Shown here: positions 18,836 through 28,412 of the stretch, piece after piece | Layout of the letters: each line of letters begins with the position of its first letter | Position numbering within the stretch: position 1 is the stretch's first letter | DNA from: CAZIKB01 sp964539665 | GTDB lineage: Bacteria > Zhuqueibacterota > Zhuqueibacteria > Oceanimicrobiales > Oceanimicrobiaceae | NCBI GenBank assembly: GCA_964539665.1 | Contig: CAZIKB010000011.1 | Span: 13,010 to 77,009 of the forward strand | DNA length: 64,000 nucleotides | Reading direction: 5' to 3' | The notes under the pieces: generated by a model | Told to the model about the DNA's origin: nothing | Database searches by the model: none | The model's input: only the letters and a program-made list of their open reading frames with translations | Program-made: the position numbers and the translations under genes

Positions 18836-20515
18836 TCAATCCACCCGACTCGGGTCATTCCAGTAAAACTGTGTAAGGCCGCTATCTGTGCCGAACCAGA
18901 TGTAATCACCGTCCATTAAAATGGCGTTGACTCTGTTGTCGAGGAGGCCATCTTCGATGTTAAATGTGCGCCAGGATTTGCTCTCACGGTCGTATTTCAA
19001 AACACCTTGATTGGTTGCTGCCCAAACCGCTGTCTCTGTAGCAAGAATTCGGTTGATCGGGGTATTGGGAAAGAAACGTCCTTCTGGCACACCAAGCCAT
19101 TGTTTTTTCTGGATGTCATAAACGTCAATGCCCCCGGAACTGCCAAACCAGATTTCGTTTTCATAGCGGGAAATGGTGGTGATTGTTCGATTTATTGGCC
19201 CACCAATTTCAGCGCTGAACCCGCCTGTTTTCTTTTTAGTGTCATAAACATAAATACCGCCGCTGGTGCCGGCCCAAAGCAGATTCTCCACTAATTCAAG
19301 ATCATAGACATTTATTATAGTTAAATTGCCTGGATTGATTCGTTCAAACTTTAATTTATCTTTTTTTGATAAGTTCTTTTTTAAGATATGATCAATGCCG
19401 TTAGCAGTGGCCACCCAGACAGAAGTGTCATTTACCACTGTATCAAAAACCTGATTGTCGGAGAGACCGTCAAAATTATCGTAAGTTTTCCAGGAACGCT
19501 TTTTGCTTGAATATCGAGTCAGGCCGTGTCCGGTTGAAAACCACAAATTGTCACCGTCAGCAGTAATGGCATTAATTTCATCGCTTTGCAATTCAGAAAT
19601 GTCCCTTTGCTCGTAGTATTCCCAGGTCTCCCGATCAAAATCCCATGCTGTTATGCCGCGGATTTGTTCTGTGCCTTTAGCGCCAGCAATCCAGAGTACG
19701 CCATTGTGAAAACTCATAGCGTTTACGACCGCACTTAGAAGGCCAAAATGAAGCATTTCCAAATATAAACTGTGAACGTCTCCTTTTCCCGCTCCCATTC
19801 CGGAGGTGCCTAACCAATAATTCCCCCAGTTATCTTCATACGCAACTTCAACATTGGCGCTTCTAAAATGCAAATCTTCAACCACTCCGCCCGAATCAAA
19901 TAAATAGCCGCCACTCATAAAAAAATGCGGAAACTGTGTCGGTCTATTCACTTTATTACCATATCTGTCATTCGCTGTCAAAATTATTCCGCCAAATTTA
20001 GTGGTTTCAAAAAAACGTCCTGCCCGGGTTTGAAATAAAATATTATCTTTATTTATTCTTATTGATACGATTTCATCATAACCTGGCAAACCGAATTCAT
20101 TTTTGAAATAATTTGTCCAGCGCCTGGCAGTAGGATGATAGTAACTAACAGCAGTGTGGGTTGCACACCACAGATAACCCGTGTCAAAATCAAAAGCAAC
20201 CGCCCAAATCTCATTGTCCGCTAATCCATTACTGGTGGTCCATGGAAAGTCCCAGCTATTCTTAAATTGATCGTATCGAATTATGCCGGATTGTCGGGTC
20301 CCAAAATAGACAAACTGATCGCCTGCAGCAATCGAGGTCACAAAGCGAGCTACCGAGTAACTTATCCAGTCGCCTTGTTCATAATTTATATTTGTTTGGC
20401 GTTGACGGAAATTAGCATCCTGAGAATAAGCCTGGGAATGAGTAAAAGAAGAGACATAAACAAAGGTAAAAATAATAATTTTTCTAAATCCAAAATAATT
20501 ATTCATGGTCAACAT
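18836..20515 (-). CDS. Periplasmic beta-propeller protein of the two-component regulator propeller type
   Basis: The 559-residue protein has a signal peptide (start at residue 1 or 4; cleavage near AYSQ) followed by about ten repeats of 40-50 residues with the pattern LADNEIWAVAF, YLWCATHTAVSYYHP, WTNY. These are the Reg_prop blades found in periplasmic sensor parts of hybrid histidine kinases. Here the propeller stands alone with no membrane segment or kinase, so it is a free or lipid-independent periplasmic protein. It follows hflX by only 3 bp and may be co-transcribed with it. Confidence 0.8.
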   Translation of the reverse strand: MLTMNNYFGFRKIIIFTFVYVSSFTHSQAYSQDANFRQRQTNINYEQGDWISYSVARFVTSIAAGDQFVYFGTRQSGIIRYDQFKNSWDFPWTTSNGLADNEIWAVAFDFDTGYLWCATHTAVSYYHPTARRWTNYFKNEFGLPGYDEIVSIRINKDNILFQTRAGRFFETTKFGGIILTANDRYGNKVNRPTQFPHFFMSGGYLFDSGGVVEDLHFRSANVEVAYEDNWGNYWLGTSGMGAGKGDVHSLYLEMLHFGLLSAVVNAMSFHNGVLWIAGAKGTEQIRGITAWDFDRETWEYYEQRDISELQSDEINAITADGDNLWFSTGHGLTRYSSKKRSWKTYDNFDGLSDNQVFDTVVNDTSVWVATANGIDHILKKNLSKKDKLKFERINPGNLTIINVYDLELVENLLWAGTSGGIYVYDTKKKTGGFSAEIGGPINRTITTISRYENEIWFGSSGGIDVYDIQKKQWLGVPEGRFFPNTPINRILATETAVWAATNQGVLKYDRESKSWRTFNIEDGLLDNRVNAILMDGDYIWFGTDSGLTQFYWNDPSRVD

Positions 20516-20518
20516 GAG

Positions 20519-21919
20519 TCAAGTTTTTTCGCAATTGATTTGACCGTCTAAAAGATACTCAATCATTTTCGACTGTTCCTTAGTCGTTCTCACTTTCATA
20601 GTAATGTTTTGCTCGTCATATTTAGTCTCCAATACATCCGCTAATTCATAAACCTTCGAAACAATCTCAGAATTTTTGATGTCAAATGTTAAAGCCATTT
20701 CCACTACGGCATGCCTGGTCATTTTTTGAATGGCCTCCTTTAAATCATTCAGAAAAAGACCTTTTATTGCAGAGACAAACACGGCAGGTTGATATTCATT
20801 CTGCAAACGGGTTATTAAGCCCTTGTGTTCAAGCATGTCAATTTTATTAAACACAAACAGGACTGGTTTGTTTAAAGTTTTCAATTCGCCCAAAACATCT
20901 CTTACCACAGACATCTGTTCAAATAAATGTGCATGACTGACGTCAATTACATTGAGTAACATATCTGCATCTTTTGCTTCTTCGAGGGTACTCATGAAAG
21001 AGGCTACCAAATGGTGTGGTAACTTCCTTATGAAGCCCACGGTGTCGATCAGCAAAACATTAAAATTATCCGAAATTTTCAAGCGCCGGATAGTTGCATC
21101 CAAGGTTGCAAAAAGTCTGTCCTCAACAAATACATCTGATTGGGTTAGCGCGTTCATCAAGGTAGATTTGCCTGCATTTGTATAGCCAACCATTGCTACC
21201 TTTACAATCACTTCCCGGTTACGACGGCGAACTTCCCTTTGATTTTTAATTTTCACCAGATCTTTTGATAGGAAGCTGATTCTTTTTCGAATCAAGCGCC
21301 GATCAACTTCAAGCTGGGTTTCTCCAGGGCCCCTGGTTCCGATGCCGCCAACCTGCCTTGACAGATGGCTCCATTGACGAGTCAGGCGGGGCAGCAAGTA
21401 ATTGAGCTGGGCCAATTCGACCTGGGTCTTAGCTTCTTTGGTTTTCGCCCTCCGGGCAAAAATATCCAGAATGAGGCCGCTGCGGTCCAATATTTTTTTC
21501 CCGGAAATTTTTTCTAAATTTCGAACCTGAGCCGGACTTAAATCATCATCAAATATAAGTAAATCAATATCATTTTCTTTTGCCCTGGTGGAGAGAATTT
21601 CGGCTTTGCCACGGCCGATAAAATAAGCTGAATCGATTTTATCACGTTCCTGAAAAAGTTTATCGACTACAATTGCGCCGGCCGTATCAGAAAGCAGCTC
21701 TAATTCAGCTAAATGTTCTTCTGTTTCCCAACGTCCTTTGCTGTTTAATGTCACTCCAATTAAAATCGCCCGTTCTTTTTCATCAGATTTTAGTTCGTGC
21801 AAATGTAAAGACAAGCCTCCAGTTAATTTTAAAAAAAATAAAATACAGCGTATTGGGTATAAGGTAAGAAGGAAATAAGTTAGACTGTAATTTGTACGGT
21901 TATCCAGTTTACTCAGCAA
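20519..21919 (-). CDS. hflX: Ribosome-associated GTPase HflX
   Basis: The GTPase shows the HflX-specific GTRGPGETQLE (194-204 in the longest frame), G1 GYTNAGKS at 245-252, G3 DTVGF at 292-296 and G4 NKID. It splits stalled ribosomes and rescues them. The longest frame adds about 35 non-conserved residues at the N-terminus, and its first codons lie inside an inverted repeat (21894-21999). A TTG at 21814 or 21802, just after a GGAGG box, is the more likely start and yields SLHLHELKSDEKERAILIGV. Confidence 0.94.
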   Translation of the reverse strand: MLSKLDNRTNYSLTYFLLTLYPIRCILFFLKLTGGLSLHLHELKSDEKERAILIGVTLNSKGRWETEEHLAELELLSDTAGAIVVDKLFQERDKIDSAYFIGRGKAEILSTRAKENDIDLLIFDDDLSPAQVRNLEKISGKKILDRSGLILDIFARRAKTKEAKTQVELAQLNYLLPRLTRQWSHLSRQVGGIGTRGPGETQLEVDRRLIRKRISFLSKDLVKIKNQREVRRRNREVIVKVAMVGYTNAGKSTLMNALTQSDVFVEDRLFATLDATIRRLKISDNFNVLLIDTVGFIRKLPHHLVASFMSTLEEAKDADMLLNVIDVSHAHLFEQMSVVRDVLGELKTLNKPVLFVFNKIDMLEHKGLITRLQNEYQPAVFVSAIKGLFLNDLKEAIQKMTRHAVVEMALTFDIKNSEIVSKVYELADVLETKYDEQNITMKVRTTKEQSKMIEYLLDGQINCEKT

Positions 21920-21999
21920 TCTTCTAATATTGTCATTCTGAGCGACGTCGCAGGGCTCCTTCCGAATGACATTTTTCGGAGTTAAGTGGATAACCGTAT
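21894..21999. repeat. Nested inverted-repeat element upstream of hflX
   Basis: The outer arms GTACGGTTATCCAGTTTAC (21894-21912) and GTTAAGTGGATAACCGTAT (21981-21999) are complementary at 17 of 19 positions. Inside them a second inverted repeat starts TGTCATTCTGAGCGA at 21931 and ends GAATGACA at 21971. The inner element resembles the one at 37632-37740. It could be a small non-autonomous mobile element or a REP-like hairpin. Confidence 0.7.
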
Positions 22000-22039
22000 G
22001 TAATTTACCTTAAACCCTATATCCATATATACTTATTAA

Positions 22040-24148
22040 TTATGCGACTTTTTCTTTCGTTACTTCACCCTTTTCCCGGAACAACAGCATTTCAGTTAAT
22101 AACAGTATTAATGCAAAGGCTGCAAAATATTTCCACAGTTCACGTCCAAACCGGCTTTCGTTTAACTTTTCAGATATCAACCCGGTATTGTCTATGACAG
22201 TTACCTGATCTGTTGCAACGATTTCTTTTAAATCATCGATATTGAAGACGGCATGTTCAGATTCAACAGGATTGTAATTGACAGCCCATTGCGCCAGTGA
22301 TTCCTTGTTGTTATAAAGATTATAAATTCCCGGGAGATCAGTTTCAGTAAATCGCATGAAATATTTACCTTTGGATACTTCGGGCTTTATTTTAACCTGA
22401 ATATTGTCAGGTTTTTCCATGCTCAAATTTGGATTGAATGCCTGGCTCTCAGGATAAAATGTGATTTCTTCGCTGATATAAAACTCATCTTGGTCTTTGG
22501 CGGTTGCGCCGGCCATGTAACTAACCGAGCGATTTACCAGGGGTACAAAGATACCTCTCAACGCAAGATCCGACCAATCATTAGAGATACCTGAAGTAAT
22601 ATACATGATCCGTCCCTGCTGAAATTGCGATTCAAATAAAAATGTAGCGCCATTACTAAATTCAATAATTTTATCCATCTGCACGTTTGCCTTCAGGTTT
22701 ACAGCAAATCGGAAAAGAGGTGAAACTACATTCTTCTCGTCTTCAAAGACCCCATTAAAAATAGGATGGCTGAAGTCAATTTTACCCAAAGAAAGAAACT
22801 GATCCTTTTCCTGGCTGGTAATAGCTTCTGTTAATAAAGGTAAATTTAGTTTTTTATGTAAGTTTTCATTGTAATTTCGCAGGTCAACATCCGCGCCTAA
22901 AAATATCATTAATCCACCGCCCTGTGCTACAAAACTTTGAATTTTTCCAGATTCAATGCGGTCTAATTTTGTAACATTAGATAAAATGATTATTTCAAAC
23001 GCACCTAAATTTTGTTGTAACAGGTCTTTGTCTAATATTTGTTTTAATTTTATAAACGAGGTTGATTCCTTATCCGGACTGAGCGCTAAATTTATAAAAT
23101 AAGTATCATTTTCCTGGCTGCCAACAAGCAGTACGGGTATTTCTTCCGGTATGTTGAATGTAAAGAATCGGCGATTATCTTCAACTAAATCATCATCCTC
23201 AAGGAGTACAAAGCCTGACTGGAGACCGGTGCGGTCAGGAACCATACGAAAAATCACACTGGTAGATGATTCCGGCGCTAAATTCACCGCATTCTGTCCG
23301 ACTCTTTTACCATTAACAAATAAATGTACCAGTTTATTTTTGACCGCATTTTGAGAACTGTTTTTGATTACTGTTACTATTTCAACTACTTTGCCCTTTT
23401 CCAAAATTTGATTTCCCAACTTCACATTGTAAATAGCAAGATTCTCTTCTGTTGAGTTTACAACAGGTAAAACATATAAATTAACCTGCTCTGCGAGCAA
23501 ATTACTGTCGTTATTCCTTGCGGCCAAACTCAAGCCGTTTGTTTGCAAGTCACCTATCAAATAAACTTCCTTGTTTATGTTGCTGGAGTTGTTCATTATA
23601 TTGTCTGCCAGATTCAAGGCCGTGATATAATCTGTTGTGCTGTATGATAATTCTGTGTTTTCAATCAATTCCTGAACAGATTCCAAATTATATCTTGGTC
23701 CTTCATGGGGAAATATCGGCGGGTCTTGTGGATACAAAATATAGACTTCATCTCCGGGTCTTAACATGGTTACGACCTGCTGTGCTTTTTCTTTGGCTCT
23801 GTCTAATAGCCGGCGTCCTTCCATTTCCCGGCCCATACTCAAGGTGTTATCCAATATAATTACAGCCGTCAGTTGGGCGCCTGTTTCCAGGGAAGAAGAA
23901 CGGCTTCTTTTCAGCGCCGGCCGGGAAAAGGCAAAAACCAATGATAATATCAATAATGCTCTTAATATTAAAAGTAAGATTTGGCGGATTTTTAACCGCC
24001 GGATTTTTTGCTTCTGAAGCTCTTTCAGAAATCTCAGGCTGCTAAATTTTATTATTTTAATTTTTTGCCGGGTGAATAAATGAATGAGAATTGGTATGGA
24101 AACAGCAGCGAGACCAATTAAAATTGCGGAATTAAGAAATGTGAACAT
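22040..24148 (-). CDS. BatA-domain protein with von Willebrand factor A domain
   Basis: The 702-residue protein begins with the BatA N-terminal double-membrane-helix module (about 5-78, with LIHLFTRQKIKIIKFSSLRF). A VWA domain follows (about 95-230), with a MIDAS-like D100-N-T-L-S. The middle part has a CARDB-like and a glutamine-amidotransferase-like segment (about 330-480), and a final membrane helix lies near 675-692, followed by a basic tail. Such proteins occur with MoxR ATPases in aerotolerance (Bat) operons, but no MoxR gene is nearby. The role is unknown; a periplasmic scaffold is likely. Confidence 0.82.
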   Translation of the reverse strand: MFTFLNSAILIGLAAVSIPILIHLFTRQKIKIIKFSSLRFLKELQKQKIRRLKIRQILLLILRALLILSLVFAFSRPALKRSRSSSLETGAQLTAVIILDNTLSMGREMEGRRLLDRAKEKAQQVVTMLRPGDEVYILYPQDPPIFPHEGPRYNLESVQELIENTELSYSTTDYITALNLADNIMNNSSNINKEVYLIGDLQTNGLSLAARNNDSNLLAEQVNLYVLPVVNSTEENLAIYNVKLGNQILEKGKVVEIVTVIKNSSQNAVKNKLVHLFVNGKRVGQNAVNLAPESSTSVIFRMVPDRTGLQSGFVLLEDDDLVEDNRRFFTFNIPEEIPVLLVGSQENDTYFINLALSPDKESTSFIKLKQILDKDLLQQNLGAFEIIILSNVTKLDRIESGKIQSFVAQGGGLMIFLGADVDLRNYNENLHKKLNLPLLTEAITSQEKDQFLSLGKIDFSHPIFNGVFEDEKNVVSPLFRFAVNLKANVQMDKIIEFSNGATFLFESQFQQGRIMYITSGISNDWSDLALRGIFVPLVNRSVSYMAGATAKDQDEFYISEEITFYPESQAFNPNLSMEKPDNIQVKIKPEVSKGKYFMRFTETDLPGIYNLYNNKESLAQWAVNYNPVESEHAVFNIDDLKEIVATDQVTVIDNTGLISEKLNESRFGRELWKYFAAFALILLLTEMLLFREKGEVTKEKVA

Positions 24149-24171
24149 TTAGTATCCAATTATATTAGTTT

Positions 24172-24975
24172 CTAATCCGCCTGTTCAAATAAATTCTTAA
24201 TAAATGTAAACGGATTTAGCAGCCCTTTTTTCTTGAGCTGTCCAATCGACAAAGGCTCTGGAGGTTTAATTTCCTCGCCTGCTATGGCTTTACGCGGATT
24301 TTCCAGGAAAAGTAGCTGAGCTTGCTCTTCTCCCCACTCTTTTGAGACAGCCTCGAATGCGTTACGAAGTTTAAAAGAACGGCTCGTGGTATTATGCGCA
24401 TCGCTGCCAACGAAATGAATAAGATTGCTATTCATTAATTTCGTGGCCGTATTCTTAACTTGAGAACCATATCTGCCTACAATACTACCCGCATTCATTT
24501 GCAATAAAGCTCCACGCTGAGCAAATTCAAACGCTCGATCAGGATTGCGAATTACTCCGCCATTTCTTTCCGGATGAGCAATTATTGGCACCATCCCATT
24601 TAATACTAATTCAAAAAAACGATCCGCAACAAATTTTGGAATACCCTGCATTGGAAATTCCACTAAAAAATATTTTTTGTTGTTGTTGTAAGTGGATATC
24701 TGATGATTCAGTTCCATATCCATCTGCGCATATATTTCAGAACCCAGGTGAACTTTAATTTTAAGTTTGGCTTGCTTGATTTTTCGCTGCAACTCTTTAA
24801 ATTTAGATATGATTTCAGCCTCGCGTTCGTAATCTAAATTGCTCAGAATATGGTGTGTGATGGCAAGCTCTGTGATGCCTTCTTCTTCAGCCTGGTTTAC
24901 CATGGCCATAGTTTGCTCCCAGCTACTCGGGCCATCATCAATCTTTGGCAGCACATGTGCATGAATATCGATCAA
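24172..24975 (-). CDS. PHP-family tyrosine-protein phosphatase (CpsB/YwqE-like)
   Basis: The 267-residue protein starts with MIDIHAHVLPKIDDGPSSWE, the metal-binding N-terminus of the CpsB/YwqE phosphatases (H5, H7, D13). Further metal ligands are in IAHPERN and VGSDAHN. In Gram-positives and FCB bacteria this enzyme dephosphorylates a bacterial tyrosine kinase that controls capsule or exopolysaccharide export. No kinase or polysaccharide gene is in this window, so the target is unknown. It lies 9 bp after the GGGP synthase gene. Confidence 0.85.
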   Translation of the reverse strand: MIDIHAHVLPKIDDGPSSWEQTMAMVNQAEEEGITELAITHHILSNLDYEREAEIISKFKELQRKIKQAKLKIKVHLGSEIYAQMDMELNHQISTYNNNKKYFLVEFPMQGIPKFVADRFFELVLNGMVPIIAHPERNGGVIRNPDRAFEFAQRGALLQMNAGSIVGRYGSQVKNTATKLMNSNLIHFVGSDAHNTTSRSFKLRNAFEAVSKEWGEEQAQLLFLENPRKAIAGEEIKPPEPLSIGQLKKKGLLNPFTFIKNLFEQAD

Positions 24976-24984
24976 TTATCCTCC

Positions 24985-25737
24985 TTAACTGTGAATCGCT
25001 TCAGCAAATTCCTTTATCAGGTTTAAATTATCTTCATTTTCCAATACATTGCCGGTCACGACAAACGATGCGCCAGCTTTTACTTTCCGTGCGGCTTCTT
25101 CCGGCGTCCTAATGCCTCCCCCTGCTATGATTGGTAAAGAGATGTAATCGTAAACCGCCTTCACCATTTCATCAGGAACAGACTTATGAGCGCCGCTTCC
25201 CGCCTCCAGATAGACCATTTTCATGCCAAGATACTCGGCAGCCAGAGCTGTGGCTTTTGCAATATCCTGTTTGTCCCGCGGAATAGGCCGGGTGTTGCTC
25301 ATAAACTCTGCCGAAGTAATGCGTCCGGACTCAATAAGCATGTATCCCACCGAAATGGGCTCTACACCAAGAACTTTGATTACAGGCGCTGCTTCAACCT
25401 GTTCACTTATCAAATAAGTTGGATTGCGGCCACTGATTAGTGACAGAAAAAATATGGCATCCGCATATCGGGAAACCTGAGTCGGACTGCCCGGGAAAAT
25501 GATCAGCGGGATATCTATTTGCTTTTTAATTAATCCAACTAAATCATCAAATGATGAAGATAACAGGAGACTCCCCCCAATTAGTAAACCATCAGCGCCA
25601 TCTTCACTGGCTTGTATGGCCAGCTCAATTATTCTGTTTTGCTGCCATTTGTCCGGATCAATCAGAACAAAATATCCGGCCCCTTTGTTATCTCGAATTT
25701 TAAGTATTCGTTCAAAAGTCGTCAAGTAACAATCCAA
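24985..25737 (-). CDS. Geranylgeranylglyceryl phosphate synthase (GGGPS/PcrB family)
   Basis: The 250-residue TIM-barrel protein has LIDPDK at 25-30, YLEAGSGA at 176-183, IAGGGIRTPEEA from 204 and the phosphate-binding VVTGN at 226-230. These match GGGP synthase, which joins a polyprenyl diphosphate to sn-glycerol-1-phosphate, the first ether-lipid step in archaea. Bacterial relatives occur in Bacteroidetes and other FCB bacteria; the Bacillus PcrB type uses a heptaprenyl donor. The chain length cannot be decided by eye. It starts 3 bp after the alaS stop. Confidence 0.9.
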   Translation of the reverse strand: MDCYLTTFERILKIRDNKGAGYFVLIDPDKWQQNRIIELAIQASEDGADGLLIGGSLLLSSSFDDLVGLIKKQIDIPLIIFPGSPTQVSRYADAIFFLSLISGRNPTYLISEQVEAAPVIKVLGVEPISVGYMLIESGRITSAEFMSNTRPIPRDKQDIAKATALAAEYLGMKMVYLEAGSGAHKSVPDEMVKAVYDYISLPIIAGGGIRTPEEAARKVKAGASFVVTGNVLENEDNLNLIKEFAEAIHS

Positions 25738-25740
25738 CTT

Positions 25741-28395
25741 TTACTTATTAACTAAATTCAAAATTATTTCGGTAGCTTTTGACAGAGCATGGCCAATTTT
25801 AGATACATTTTTACCGCCGGCAAGCGCCATGTGTGGTCTGCCGCCACCAGAACCTTCAGCAAATGCCGCCACCTGTTTGACAATGTCCCCCGCTCTCAAA
25901 TCATTTTTTGTAATTAAATCATCGGTCACTACACACACGAACGCAGCTTTGTTATTTATCACAGAAGCCAGAACACCGACTCCCGAACCAATTTTATCAC
26001 GCAAAGTATCGCTGACCTGCTTAAGTTCCTCCACATCTTCAATTTGAACCTGAGAGGTGACAAGTTTAAAACCGCTCACGCTTTGAGCTTCGTCTATTAA
26101 GCGATCAATATTTTGTCGTGCTGATTGAACTCTTAACTGTCTTACTTCTTTTTCTAACTGTTGTTTTTCATTCAACAGAGTCTCAATTTTATCTGCAATC
26201 TCTTCACTATTGCAATTTAAAAGTTCCTGAATCTTGTTGGTTAGTATGTTATTCTGGCGTACCAACTGATCGGATTTCTCGCCAGTGACCGCTTCCAAAC
26301 GGCGAATCCCTGCCGCGGCGCTGGATTCAGATAAAATACGAAAGTAGCCCATTTCACCGGTGTGATTTAAATGGGTACCACCGCACAGCTCTAAACTGTA
26401 ATCAGCCATTTTCACCACTCGCACCTGTTCGCCATATTTTTCTTCAAATATTGCCACGGCCCCCATCTCAAGGGCTTCGACATACGAAGTATTAAGCGTA
26501 CTTACTTCCAGGTTATCACGTATTTTATCGTTAACGCGTGCTTCGATTTCATCTGTTTGCTGCGGAGTTATCTTATGAAAATGCGTCACATCAAATCGAA
26601 AATGGTCCGGCGTAACCAGCGAACCCGCCTGGGTTATGTGCGTACCAAGGGTTTCCTGTAAGGCTTTATGCAATAAATGGGTCGCTGAATGGTTGCGTGC
26701 GGTGGATTTACGAATCGCAGCATTAACTCGCGCGATTACTTTTGGATTTACTATTTTACCATGGTTTTCTATTTCGCCAATGTGGACAAATGTATTTCCA
26801 ACTCGAATAGTATCCTGAACCAGCATTTTAAAACCATCTCCAACGATTTCCCCAACATCGCCAACCTGACCGCCAGCCTCACCATAAAATGGCGTCCGGT
26901 CCAATGTTAAAAACACTTTGTTGCCGTCCTGATGTATCTGTATTATTTGAGACTCGGTTTCTAATTCGTTGTAACCTAAAAATTTTGAATCTTCGCCTGA
27001 ACTCAACCGGGGCCAATTTTCAATATCAAATTCTGCTGTTGAACTCCATTTACCGGCTTTTCTTGCGCGATCCCGCTGTTCCGCCATAGAGCGGCAAAAT
27101 CCTTTTTCGTCAACCGTTAAGTTCTTTTGACGAGCCATCAACTGCGTCAGGTCAACGGGGAAGCCATAGGTATCATATAGTTTGAACGCGTCTTCACCAG
27201 GAATGGCTCGTTTTTTTGTTTTTTCTAAATCCGCAACAATCTTATCAAAAATTTCAATGCCGCGGTCTAATGTACTGTTAAAACCTTCTTCTTCCGATTT
27301 TAGCACTAAAGAGACGAATTGATGTTTGGCTTTTAATTCCGGATACGCGTCTCCCATAATATCTACTACTACAGGCACGAGCTTATAAATAAATGGTTCA
27401 TGCATGTTTAGATTCCGCCCAAAGCGCGCCGCTCTTCGGAGTATTCGTCGTAATACATAACCACGACCTTCGTTGGACGGCATTGCTCCGTCAGCAATCG
27501 CGAAAGTTAACGCTCGAATATGGTCAGCAAGCACCCGATGCGCCATACCATTATCTGAACCTGGATACTCGATGCCCGTGAGGTCACTGATTGTTGAGAT
27601 GATTGGCGTAAAAACATCGGTATCATAATTTGAGTCAACGCCATTTATCACAGCCAGGGCCCTTTCAAATCCCATACCCGTGTCAACGTGTTTGGCAGGC
27701 AGCTCGTTTAATGCACCGCCTTTGATGCGATTGAACTGAATAAAAACCAGGTTCCATATTTCAATGAATCGTGCACACCCTGAATTAACGCCGCAAATAT
27801 GTTTAGGATCGCTTGTCTTATCACATTTTCCTTCGCCAAGGTCGTAATGAATTTCTGAGCACGGCCCACAAGGTCCGACTTCACCCATTTCCCAGAAATT
27901 GTCTTTTTTCCCGAATCGCAAAATTCTCTCATCAGGGATCGGGGTGACTTGAGTCCACAAAGAAGCAGCTTCTTCATCAGGATTTAAATTATCTTTTTCA
28001 TCGCCGGCAAATACGGTAGCCCACAATCGATTTTCATCTAAGCCCCAGACTTTCGTTAATAGTTCCCAGGCCCAACCAATGGCTTCTTTTTTGAAATAGT
28101 CACCAAAGGACCAGTTGCCAAGCATCTCAAAAAAAGTGTGGTGATAGGTGTCAAAACCGACATCTTCCAGATCGTTATGCTTACCACTCACCCGAAGGCA
28201 CTTTTGAGTATTTGCGGCTCGTTTGTAGTTCCTTGTTTCAATGCCCATGAAAATATTTTTGAATTGATTCATCCCGGCATTGATGAACAGTAATGTTGGG
28301 TCATCAAAAGGCACGACAGGAGAGCTTGGCACGAATTGGTGATTTTTATTATTGAAGAACTCAATGAATGAGTTACGTAATTCTTTAGATTGCAT
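25741..28395 (-). CDS. alaS: Alanyl-tRNA synthetase
   Basis: At 884 residues this is a full-length class II enzyme. The catalytic core shows HHTFFEMLGNWSFGDYF (85-101), GPCGPCSEIHYD (174-185) and DTGMGFER (238-245). The editing domain carries the HxxxH zinc motif in NHSATHLLH and CGGTHLNHTGE. The C-terminal part has a coiled coil and the DHHA1-type SGGGRPHMALAGG ending. It charges tRNA-Ala; a tRNA-Ala(CGC) gene lies at 38098-38170. Confidence 0.97.
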   Translation of the reverse strand: MQSKELRNSFIEFFNNKNHQFVPSSPVVPFDDPTLLFINAGMNQFKNIFMGIETRNYKRAANTQKCLRVSGKHNDLEDVGFDTYHHTFFEMLGNWSFGDYFKKEAIGWAWELLTKVWGLDENRLWATVFAGDEKDNLNPDEEAASLWTQVTPIPDERILRFGKKDNFWEMGEVGPCGPCSEIHYDLGEGKCDKTSDPKHICGVNSGCARFIEIWNLVFIQFNRIKGGALNELPAKHVDTGMGFERALAVINGVDSNYDTDVFTPIISTISDLTGIEYPGSDNGMAHRVLADHIRALTFAIADGAMPSNEGRGYVLRRILRRAARFGRNLNMHEPFIYKLVPVVVDIMGDAYPELKAKHQFVSLVLKSEEEGFNSTLDRGIEIFDKIVADLEKTKKRAIPGEDAFKLYDTYGFPVDLTQLMARQKNLTVDEKGFCRSMAEQRDRARKAGKWSSTAEFDIENWPRLSSGEDSKFLGYNELETESQIIQIHQDGNKVFLTLDRTPFYGEAGGQVGDVGEIVGDGFKMLVQDTIRVGNTFVHIGEIENHGKIVNPKVIARVNAAIRKSTARNHSATHLLHKALQETLGTHITQAGSLVTPDHFRFDVTHFHKITPQQTDEIEARVNDKIRDNLEVSTLNTSYVEALEMGAVAIFEEKYGEQVRVVKMADYSLELCGGTHLNHTGEMGYFRILSESSAAAGIRRLEAVTGEKSDQLVRQNNILTNKIQELLNCNSEEIADKIETLLNEKQQLEKEVRQLRVQSARQNIDRLIDEAQSVSGFKLVTSQVQIEDVEELKQVSDTLRDKIGSGVGVLASVINNKAAFVCVVTDDLITKNDLRAGDIVKQVAAFAEGSGGGRPHMALAGGKNVSKIGHALSKATEIILNLVNK

Positions 28396-28412
28396 ATATT
28401 TTTCTTAGTCTA

